In this document: in pieces, positions 25,861-32,882 of the stretch
Layout: the number at the start of each line of letters is the position of its first letter
How positions within the stretch are numbered: position 1 is the first letter of the stretch
Assembly (NCBI GenBank): GCA_030427205.1
Contig: JAUHXC010000001.1
Location: 310,001 to 374,000 of the forward strand
DNA length: 64,000 bases
Reading direction: 5' to 3'
Source: a bacterium
GTDB lineage: Bacteria; Myxococcota_A; Bradymonadia; UBA7976; UBA1532
Notes under the pieces: model-generated
Told to the model about the DNA's origin: nothing
Database searches by the model: none
What the model saw: the letters and a program-made list of their open reading frames with translations, nothing else
Translations under genes and position numbers: made by a program

Positions 25861-26748
25861 ATGCACCGCCGCCCGCAGCCCTCGGCACAGTCTCCTGCGC
25901 GCCCGACCCGCGTCGATCGCGGCGGCGCCGCCGGCCGCCGCTGGCTGGTGGCCACCCGCCCGCTGCATCCCGCGCTGCGCGGGGCGGTCCGTGAGATCAC
26001 GGGCTATGAGGAGCAGACCCCCGCCCCGCTGGTGCGCCCCGAGCTGCCCGGGGCGACGCTCACCTGCATCATCGAGATCGGCCCGCCCATATCCGTCGAC
26101 GGGGTGCGACGCCGCGGCGGGTTCGTGGCCGGCTTGCACCAGGGGCCGGCGCTGACGGTGCACGACGGCTTTCAGGCGGGGGTTCAGATCGACCTGACGC
26201 CGCTGGGTGCCGGGCGCTTGTTGGCCGACGATACCGCGCAGCTCACCGACCGGGTGGTGACGTTCGACGACATCATCGGCCCGGCGGGCCGCGGCCTGGG
26301 TGACCGGCTGGCCGAGCTGCCCGACTGGCCGGCGCGGCTCGATCTCGTCGAGCAGGTCCTGCTGGCCCGGCTGGCGCGGGGCGCGGCGACGCCGGCCTGG
26401 CTGGAGTGGGCCTGGGCGCGCATCGTCGACAGCGGCGGCGCGGTGCCGATCGCCGAGCTGGCCGACGAGCTGGGCTACAGCGCGCGCCATGTGGGCCGCG
26501 CCTTCCGGGCGGCGGTGGGGCTCTCACCCAAGCGCTACGCGCTGCTCGTGCGCTTCGGGCGGCTGGTCTCGGCCCTCGACGCCGGCGATGCGCCCGACTG
26601 GGCCGCGCTGGCCCTCGACCTGGGCTACGCCGATCAGGCGCACATGGCGCGCGAGGTGCGCCGGTTCACCGGGCTGACGCCGAGCGGTCTGGCGACGCTG
26701 CGGCGGCCTTTCGCCGACTCGATCGACGTGTCGAAGACACCCCGCTGA
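25861..26748 (+). CDS. AraC-family transcriptional regulator
   Basis: 295 aa from the ATG at 25861. The C-terminal 90 residues carry two helix-turn-helix motifs: IAELADELGYSARHVGRAF, then LALDLGYADQAHMAREVRRF with the signature GLTPSGLATL. The N-terminal part (about 15-170), with LRGAVREITGYEE and an HDGFQAGVQIDLTPLGA segment, is typical of AraC regulators with a DUF6597-like sensor domain. It is divergent from the nitroreductase and upstream of the TrpD-like operon, so it could regulate either; the ligand is unknown. Confidence 0.85.
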   Translation: MHRRPQPSAQSPARPTRVDRGGAAGRRWLVATRPLHPALRGAVREITGYEEQTPAPLVRPELPGATLTCIIEIGPPISVDGVRRRGGFVAGLHQGPALTVHDGFQAGVQIDLTPLGAGRLLADDTAQLTDRVVTFDDIIGPAGRGLGDRLAELPDWPARLDLVEQVLLARLARGAATPAWLEWAWARIVDSGGAVPIAELADELGYSARHVGRAFRAAVGLSPKRYALLVRFGRLVSALDAGDAPDWAALALDLGYADQAHMAREVRRFTGLTPSGLATLRRPFADSIDVSKTPR

Positions 26749-26945
26749 CCGTCGCCAGTTTACCGCGCCACGGTCCCGCGTCGGGGCAGACCGCGATTCG
26801 CCGCTCTCGAAAGAGACTGACCGGATCCCCGCATCCGCCGGCCTCTCCCGACCCCTTGCCCCACTGCGGTATTCCAACCGGCGCGGCGGTGCCGTACTCT
26901 CCGGCGACCGCCCGATCGCGAACGGCCCCACCACGAGGAGGAGAT

Positions 26946-28079
26946 ATGGCCGCCACCGGATTCGACCCCCAGGCCATGCGCACCTTCGGCGCCCTCATCG
27001 CCCGCATGATGCAGGGCGGCGCGCTCACCCGGGAGGAATCCCGCGACGCCTATCGCCAGATCTACACCTACAAGCAGCCCGAGCTGCAGCAGGGGGCCTT
27101 CATCGCGGCCCACAAGGCCAAGGGCGAGACCGCCGACGAACTCGTCGGGCTCACCGAGGCCCACTGCGAGGAGTGGACCCGCTGCTTCGCCCGCACGGTG
27201 AACGCCGACCGGCCTCATGTGGGCATCGTCGGGGTGGGCATGGACAGCCTCAAGACGTTCAACATCTCGTCCACCTCGGCGGTGGTCGCGGCGGCGTGCG
27301 GGGTGCCGGTGCACAAGGTCGGCGCGCCGGGCATGACCAGCATCACCGGCTGCGCCGACGCCTTCATGCTGTGGGGCGTCGACGGGCAGGGGCCGCTCGA
27401 CAAGCAGATCTCCGCCGTCGAGCAGGTCGGGCTCGGCTTCACCACCCCGGTCACGCCGCATCTCAAGCACATGGGCATCGGCCGGGTGCTCAGCCAGCTG
27501 CGCATCCCCACCTCGATGCACCTCGCCGGCCCGCTCGACCAGCACAGCGGCGAGCGGCACAAGATCGTGGGCGTGCCGCAGCCGCACTACGTGAAGCTCA
27601 TCGGCGAAGTGCTCGCCGGCCTCGACTTCTACGAGCGGGCGCTGGTGCCCTGCGGCGGCGTCGATACGATGCCCGGGCGCTACATCGACGAGTTCAGCAG
27701 CATGGGCCCCACCGACATCGCCGAGCTCAAGCCCGACGGCAGCGTCGAGCACTACACCCTGCGCCCGGAGGACGTCGGGCTGAAGGTCGGCGACCCCAAG
27801 GCGGTGGAGAGCGCCGATACCCGCGAGGCCAACGCCCGCCTCGGCGCGCTGATCATGGCCGGCCGGGGCAACGCCGACCAGACCGACCTCTGCGCATACA
27901 ACGCCGCCGCCGCGCTGATCGTGCTCGGCGAAGAGAGCGACTGGAAGATCGCCATCCAGCGCTGCCGCGAGGCGATGAAGAGCGGCGCGGCCATCGCCAG
28001 ACTGCGGGCGCTCATCGAGCACCAGAACCGCGACCCGGCGGCCGGGCTGGCCAAGCTGGACGCGCTGCTCGCCGGATGA
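26946..28079 (+). CDS. TrpD-fold phosphoribosyltransferase-like protein (GT family 3)
   Basis: 377 aa, with AGGAGGAG just before the ATG. The N-terminal helices (1-85) match the TrpD helical domain. Residues 92-146 match the PRPP-binding core, but GTGGD is GVGMD (96-100) and KHGNR is HKVGAPG (123-129); FNIS (105-108) is kept. HLKHMGIGR, MHLAGPL and the metal pair Asp248-Glu249 in YIDEFSSMGPTDIAEL are kept. No trp genes are near. It overlaps the diiron-oxidase-like gene by ATGA and sits two genes before an NHLP-type peptide. A role in peptide modification, or in making a nucleotide-derived donor, is inference. TrpD2/YbiB-like function is the alternative. Confidence 0.75.
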   Translation: MAATGFDPQAMRTFGALIARMMQGGALTREESRDAYRQIYTYKQPELQQGAFIAAHKAKGETADELVGLTEAHCEEWTRCFARTVNADRPHVGIVGVGMDSLKTFNISSTSAVVAAACGVPVHKVGAPGMTSITGCADAFMLWGVDGQGPLDKQISAVEQVGLGFTTPVTPHLKHMGIGRVLSQLRIPTSMHLAGPLDQHSGERHKIVGVPQPHYVKLIGEVLAGLDFYERALVPCGGVDTMPGRYIDEFSSMGPTDIAELKPDGSVEHYTLRPEDVGLKVGDPKAVESADTREANARLGALIMAGRGNADQTDLCAYNAAAALIVLGEESDWKIAIQRCREAMKSGAAIARLRALIEHQNRDPAAGLAKLDALLAG

Positions 28080-28909
28080 CGACGCTGGAGTGGGCTCGGG
28101 TGACCGACGACGAGGTGATCGTCGCCGACGCCCGCCGGGCCTGGCTGCACCGCCCCGACCCGCTCGCGGCCGACGTCTTCGCCGAGCCGATGCGGGGCGC
28201 GGGCAGCCTCGCGACCACCGAACAGCTGCTCGAAGGGGCCATCGGGGCCGGCCTGCGCGCCGCCCGCCGCGCCGCGGGCGAGCTGACCCCGCCGCCGCTG
28301 ACCCGCGAGCGCTGGGTCTGGCGGCTGTGCGGGCTGTATCACATGACGACCCGCACGCCGGCGCTGCTCGCCGAGGCCGAGGCGAAGTTCCGCGCCGCCG
28401 AGCGCCCGCTGCTCGCCGAGTGGGCCGCCGAGCGCCGCCGAGAAGAGACCGGGCACGACCGGCTCGCGCTGCGCGACCTGAAGGCGCTCGGCTTCGACGG
28501 CCCGGCGCTGGTGGCTCGGGTGCACCCGCCCAACGCCCGGCGCATGGTCGACTGGTTCGCCGCCGCGGTGCACGATCACCCGCTGCCCATCGGCGCGCTG
28601 GCCTACGCGCACACGGTCGAGCGCCTCGCGCTGCGCTTCGGCCGGGCCTACCTCGAGCGGGTCGAATCGGTCCTGCCCCGCGGCGTCGACGCCACCCGCT
28701 GCCTGCGTATCCACAGCGCCGTTGGCAGCGATGTGTCACATGTGCGAGACAACATCACCGTCATCGCGGCCCTGCCGGCCAGCGAACGGATCGCGTGTGC
28801 GCTTGCGTGTCGGCAGATCGCGCGACTATCATCGACCCCGCCCGCTGGCGGCTACCGCGATCAGGCCGCGTTGCAGTCGATGTTCACTGCGGGTACAGCA
28901 AACGGGTAG
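28076..28909 (+). CDS. Haem-oxygenase-like diiron oxidase/oxygenase (HDO superfamily)
   Basis: 277 aa, coupled to the TrpD-like gene by ATGA. It is all-helical, with ligand motifs in the HDO order: LYHMTTRTP (His89), then RREETGHDRLALRDLKALG (Glu124, His127, Asp134 region), then a helix with Glu183, and finally RIHSAVGSDVSHVRDN (His213, Asp219, His222). The EExGHxxLAxxDL motif is common in the so-called iron-containing redox enzyme family, related to UndA, BesC and SznF-type oxidases. Such enzymes use O2 to desaturate, fragment or hydroxylate substrates. The gene directly before the NHLP peptide suggests the peptide or its product as target; this is inference. Confidence 0.75.
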   Translation: MTTLEWARVTDDEVIVADARRAWLHRPDPLAADVFAEPMRGAGSLATTEQLLEGAIGAGLRAARRAAGELTPPPLTRERWVWRLCGLYHMTTRTPALLAEAEAKFRAAERPLLAEWAAERRREETGHDRLALRDLKALGFDGPALVARVHPPNARRMVDWFAAAVHDHPLPIGALAYAHTVERLALRFGRAYLERVESVLPRGVDATRCLRIHSAVGSDVSHVRDNITVIAALPASERIACALACRQIARLSSTPPAGGYRDQAALQSMFTAGTANG

Positions 28910-28929
28910 AGCCCGGGATGGAGGGAACC

Positions 28930-29184
28930 ATGGGAGCCAAGGTCGACGCCTGGCGCGAGATCACCAAGCGCAGCTGGCAGGATCCGGACTTCAAGGATCG
29001 TCTGCTCGCCAACCCCGACGCGGTGCTCGCCGAGTACGGCGTCGAGAAGGTCAAGGGCGTCAACTACCGGATCGTGCTCGACGAGCCGGGGGTGCGCAAC
29101 CTGGTGCTGATGCAGCCGCCGGGCAACGTCTCGGTGGAAGAGGTCGGCACCGAGCCGCTCTCGGACGAGAACCCCGGCTTCTGA
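28930..29184 (+). CDS. NHLP-type (nitrile hydratase leader-like) peptide, putative RiPP precursor
   Basis: 84 aa. I choose the ATG at 28930 over 28918 because GGAGGG lies 5-8 bp before it. Residues 8-40 (WREITKRSWQDPDFKDRLL, then NPDAVLAEYGVE) match the helical nitrile-hydratase-alpha-like leader used by NHLP RiPP precursors. Residues 46-63 (YRIVLDEPGVRNLVLMQP) match the beta part that usually ends the leader. The remaining 21 residues (64-84) are acidic, with Ser, Thr and Pro but no Cys. It follows the HDO gene by 20 bp. No peptidase-transporter of the PCAT type is seen here. Confidence 0.75.
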   Translation: MGAKVDAWREITKRSWQDPDFKDRLLANPDAVLAEYGVEKVKGVNYRIVLDEPGVRNLVLMQPPGNVSVEEVGTEPLSDENPGF

Positions 29185-29212
29185 GCCGCGCGCGTCGGCG
29201 GTGCCCGGCGCC

Positions 29213-31222
29213 TCAGCCCGCCTCGGCCTCGTCTGGGGCCTCGGCCGCCGCCCGCGCCGCGATCACCGCCGCGCGGCCGCGCTCGACGACCGCCCGGCAC
29301 AGGCTCGCCCCGCGGGGCACGCCCAAGCCGGTCGCCGGATCCCAGAAGCGCCCGGCCTGAAACCCGGGCAGCTCCACCGGCACCTGCACCACATAATCGG
29401 GGTTGAGCGGGTTGCTCTGCGCCACCGTGCGCAGGGTCACGTCGGTCCGCCCGGCGACGATGTCGCGGAACGGCCCGCGGATGCGGTCGCCGCGGGTCTT
29501 GCGGGCGATCGAATACAGCAGCGGGTTGGGGCTGCCCAGCCGCCGCAGGCCCGCCGCCCGGCGCACCTGATTGAGCCGGGCGATCAGCGCCGCCCAGATC
29601 GGCGCCGCGACGCTCGTACCGCCGGCAAAGTCGATGCGTTTGCCGTCGACCACCGCCCGATAGCCCCGCGCCGTCGGCGGCAGGCCCGGTCCGCGCTGCA
29701 CCGAGTCGGCCACCGCCGCCAGCGAGACGTCGGGCACCCCGCGGCCGAAGGCCAGCACCGGCGGCGCATGCGGCCCGCGATAATACGCCCGCCGGATCTG
29801 AGGCTTGCCGTACTCGTCGGGCAGCTGAAAGCTCTGGTAGTCGGGGATGGGCACCTCGGTGCTGAAGCCGCCGCCGCCGGCCATGCGCCAGACCATCGAC
29901 GGCCCCTGGGTGCCGTCCCAGCCCGGCGGCAGCGGGCCGCTCCAGGCCAGCTCGGTCAGCGGGTCGCGCTCGGTGATCATCGTGCCGCCGACACCGAGCA
30001 CCCGCTCCTCGCAGGCGGGGAAGACGGTGCCCGGCCAGGGGGCCGCCGGCACCCCGTCGACGCCGGTCACCATCGTGCGCGGTACGCCGTCGTAGCAGCC
30101 CCAGTTGCCCGCGGCGGCGACCACCGAGATGCCGAGCAGCGCGCACTGGTCGAGCAACCCGGTGATGATCGCCGAGCCGTACGAGGCGTAGTAGTCCCGC
30201 TCGGGCATCAGCCAGGCGGTCGCGGCCACCGTCGGGCTGTACTCCATGTCGTGGATGATGCCCATCAGCCATGACGACCACTTGTCGGCGATGAGCGTGC
30301 GGTCCATCACATAGCAGACGATCTCGGCGCCGGGGGCCATCGCGCCGGCCCACTGAACCCCCATCGCCGCCTCTTTGGCCTCGATCATGCTCGGGTCGCG
30401 GGTGGGCGCCGGGCCGATGTAGACCACCTTGGGCTCGCTGCGCTCGATGCCGTGCGCCTTCCAGAACGCCTGGCACTCGTTGACGTCGGGCGCCGCGTCG
30501 AGCAGCAGCAGGGCGATGGTCTCGCCGCGCCCGTCGACGACCATCTCGGCCAGCGGCGCGTCGTCGACGCCGCGCAACGGTTCGCCCGCCGCGCCGCTGC
30601 CCGCGCCCACGACCCGGCCCTCGCTGATCGCCGTCGGAAAATCGTAGATCCGGCGGATGTCGTCCGGGCTGAGGCCGCCGCGCCAGCCCTCGTCGTCGCT
30701 GTCGTCCAGCTCGTCGTCGGGCTTGCCGTGACGCTCGGTGGCGTTCTTCATGATGAAGCGGTTGTTGCCCAGCAGATCGATGAGCCGCTCGGCGTCGCGC
30801 AGCACCTGGATACCCTGGACATAGCCCGCCAGATGCGGCGGCAGCGGCCAGTCGATCAGGCGCGGTCGGCGCACGTGCGGCTTGGTCAGCCAGCGCAAAG
30901 CCCGGGTGCCGAAGGCCGCCTCGAACGCCGCCCGCGAGCAGCGCAGGAAGATCGCGAGCACCGGCGTCTGCTCCAGCCCGATGGGCTCGACGCCCCGGGA
31001 CTGCAGCCAGTCGAGCACCGCCTGGCGCCCCGCCGCGGTCTCGCCGACCGCCTCGCCGCCGAACATCTCCGGCCGCACCATGTGAAACAGCGCCTCACGG
31101 GTCAGAAACGGCTCGGCGGACTCCGGCGACGACAGCCGGTCGGCCTGCGCGCTCAGCTCGGCCGCGTGGTCCGGCGTCCAATACAACGTCATGAAGACGT
31201 CGGCGATCTCGCTCACCGCCAT
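29213..31222 (-). CDS. Sedolisin-family (S53) protein lacking the catalytic Asp
   Basis: 669 aa with an activation-like pro-domain (1-150, PDHAAELSAQADRL, RAAFEAAFGTRALRW), an acidic linker (about 160-180) and a subtilisin-like domain. FAGGTSVAAP carries Ser537 of the GTSxxxP signature, and Glu284 is kept. The Asp four residues later is Gly288, and the oxyanion Asp of the SGDxG loop is Asn373 (AAGNWG). Calcium-site motifs FRDIVAG and FWDPATGLGVP are intact. No signal peptide is seen, so it may act inside the cell. It is convergent with the NHLP gene (28-bp gap). It may be a pseudo-protease or have altered chemistry. Confidence 0.8.
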   Translation of the reverse strand: MAVSEIADVFMTLYWTPDHAAELSAQADRLSSPESAEPFLTREALFHMVRPEMFGGEAVGETAAGRQAVLDWLQSRGVEPIGLEQTPVLAIFLRCSRAAFEAAFGTRALRWLTKPHVRRPRLIDWPLPPHLAGYVQGIQVLRDAERLIDLLGNNRFIMKNATERHGKPDDELDDSDDEGWRGGLSPDDIRRIYDFPTAISEGRVVGAGSGAAGEPLRGVDDAPLAEMVVDGRGETIALLLLDAAPDVNECQAFWKAHGIERSEPKVVYIGPAPTRDPSMIEAKEAAMGVQWAGAMAPGAEIVCYVMDRTLIADKWSSWLMGIIHDMEYSPTVAATAWLMPERDYYASYGSAIITGLLDQCALLGISVVAAAGNWGCYDGVPRTMVTGVDGVPAAPWPGTVFPACEERVLGVGGTMITERDPLTELAWSGPLPPGWDGTQGPSMVWRMAGGGGFSTEVPIPDYQSFQLPDEYGKPQIRRAYYRGPHAPPVLAFGRGVPDVSLAAVADSVQRGPGLPPTARGYRAVVDGKRIDFAGGTSVAAPIWAALIARLNQVRRAAGLRRLGSPNPLLYSIARKTRGDRIRGPFRDIVAGRTDVTLRTVAQSNPLNPDYVVQVPVELPGFQAGRFWDPATGLGVPRGASLCRAVVERGRAAVIAARAAAEAPDEAEAG

Positions 31223-31349
31223 CGGCTTGCCCCCCTGCTGCGCCCGTGGCGCGAAAATACTGCGGGTCGATGTCAGCGAGGATACGGCGCGCCCGGCGCG
31301 CTGTCGAAGACGGTCGTCGCAGCGCGGGGCATGAGAACCGGGAAAGCGC

Positions 31350-32312
31350 TCAGCTCTCGGCGAGCGCCGCGCCCACCGGCAGCGAACCCCCGTTGAGCAG
31401 ATCGGCCCCCGACACGGCTTTGCGCCCCGGCCGCTGAACCGACAGCAGCACCACCGCGCCGTCGCCGCAGGCCACCCGCGGACCGTCGGGATCGTGGGCG
31501 ATGACGGTGCCCGGCGCCCCCTGCCCCTCGGCGACCCGGGTACGGTGGATCTTCAGCGGCCCCTCGGCGCGCTGCACGAAGGCGCCGGGCCACGGCGACA
31601 TGCCGCGCACCCGATCGTGCACCTGCCGCGCCGGCTCCGACCAGTCCACCGCGCCGTCGCTCTTCTTCAGCATCGGCGCCAGGGTCGCGCCGCTGTGATC
31701 CTGCGGCTCGAAGCTCAGGGTGCCGGCGCACAGCCGCTCGATGGCCTGCCGCAGCGCCTGCCCGCCCAGCGTCGACAGGCGGTCGTGCAGCTCGCCGGCG
31801 GTCTCGTCGGGGTCGATGGCCGTCTCGAGCATCAGCGCCACGTCGCCGGTGTCCATGCCGGCGTCCATGCGCATGATGGCCACGCCGGTGCGCGCGTGCC
31901 CGCGCACCACCGACCACTGGATCGGCGCCGCCCCGCGCAGCGCGGGCAGCAGGCTGGCGTGCACGTTGATGCAGCCGAAGCGCGGCAGATCGAGGTAGCG
32001 CTGGGGCAGGATCTTGCCGTAGGCGGTCACCACCATCACGTCGGGCGCCAGCGCCTTCAGCGTGTCGTAGCTGACGTTGCGCAGCCGCGGCCACTGATGC
32101 ACCGGGATGCCGTGGCGGTCGGCGCACGCGGCCACCGGCGTACGCATCACCCGGCGCCCGCGGCCTTTGCGCCGGTCGGGCTGGCTGACGACCCCCACCA
32201 CGTCACAGCCGAGGTCGACCAGCGCCTCGAGGCAGGGCACCGCGAAGTCGGGGGTGCCCATGAAGACCACCCGCAGGTCGGCCGGCGTCTTCGGGTGCGG
32301 ACGCTCGCTCAT
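31350..32312 (-). CDS. fmt: Methionyl-tRNA formyltransferase
   Basis: 320 aa; the ATG at 32312 overlaps the def stop (ATGA), with GGAGG upstream. RVVFMGTPDFAVPCLEAL is the conserved N-terminus. NVHASLLPALRGAAPIQW (about 112-129) carries the formyl-transfer site with Asn, His and the SLLP loop. DTGDVAL supplies the catalytic Asp. The C-terminal OB-like domain follows. It formylates Met-tRNA for initiation and pairs functionally with the upstream deformylase in the usual def-fmt operon. Length is normal. Confidence 0.95.
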   Translation of the reverse strand: MSERPHPKTPADLRVVFMGTPDFAVPCLEALVDLGCDVVGVVSQPDRRKGRGRRVMRTPVAACADRHGIPVHQWPRLRNVSYDTLKALAPDVMVVTAYGKILPQRYLDLPRFGCINVHASLLPALRGAAPIQWSVVRGHARTGVAIMRMDAGMDTGDVALMLETAIDPDETAGELHDRLSTLGGQALRQAIERLCAGTLSFEPQDHSGATLAPMLKKSDGAVDWSEPARQVHDRVRGMSPWPGAFVQRAEGPLKIHRTRVAEGQGAPGTVIAHDPDGPRVACGDGAVVLLSVQRPGRKAVSGADLLNGGSLPVGAALAES

Positions 32313-32848
32313 CGCGCCTCCTCGACGTCCGCCTCGGCGACCCGCGGCGGCTCGGCCCGGGCCCGGTCGTAATCCGACAGCGCCGACAGCCGCTCGAGCT
32401 TGCCCAGGCGGTCGACGTACAGCGTGCCGATGAGGTGATCCAGCTCGTGCTGGATGCACACCGCCGTCAGCCCCGACGCCTCGACCCGGATCTGACGCCC
32501 CTCTTCGTCGAGGGCCTCGACGACCACCGTCTTCGCCCGCTCGACCTCGGCGGTGATGCCCGGCAGCGACAGGCAGCCCTCGTTCCAGACCACCTCACCG
32601 TCGCGCTCGACGATGTTGGGGTTGATCAGCGCCAGCGGCTGAGGATCGTCTTCGGTGCCGCAGTCGAGCACGACCACCTGCAGCGGGATGCCCAGCTGGG
32701 TCGCCGCCAGCCCCACGCCGCGCTCGGCGTACATCGTTTCGAACATGTCGGCGACCAGGGTCTTGATCGGCTCGTCGACGGCTTCCACCGGCTCGGCGGT
32801 CTGCAAGAGCCGCCGGTCGGGCCACGTCAGCACGGTGCGTACGGTCAT
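32309..32848 (-). CDS. def: Peptide deformylase
   Basis: 179 aa. The three deformylase motifs are present: GVGLAATQLG (GxGxAAxQ), EGCLSLPG with the metal-ligand Cys, and QHELDHL with the HExxH ligands. It removes the formyl group from new proteins. It is directly upstream of and overlapping fmt. A 34-bp gap separates it from the receiver-domain gene upstream on the same strand, so all three may share a transcript. Confidence 0.95.
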   Translation of the reverse strand: MTVRTVLTWPDRRLLQTAEPVEAVDEPIKTLVADMFETMYAERGVGLAATQLGIPLQVVVLDCGTEDDPQPLALINPNIVERDGEVVWNEGCLSLPGITAEVERAKTVVVEALDEEGRQIRVEASGLTAVCIQHELDHLIGTLYVDRLGKLERLSALSDYDRARAEPPRVAEADVEEAR

Positions 32849-32882
32849 CGGTTCTCGCTCGGCTCGTCCATCGCCCGCGCGC

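Noticed and set aside
26946..28079. Assignment as trpD of tryptophan biosynthesis
   Set aside because: The PRPP-binding loops are altered, and the neighbours are an oxidase and an NHLP peptide rather than other trp genes.
28918..28929. Earlier ATG (28918) as the start of the NHLP peptide
   Set aside because: It lies in the ribosome-binding sequence of the better-placed ATG at 28930 and would add only MEGT before the conserved leader.
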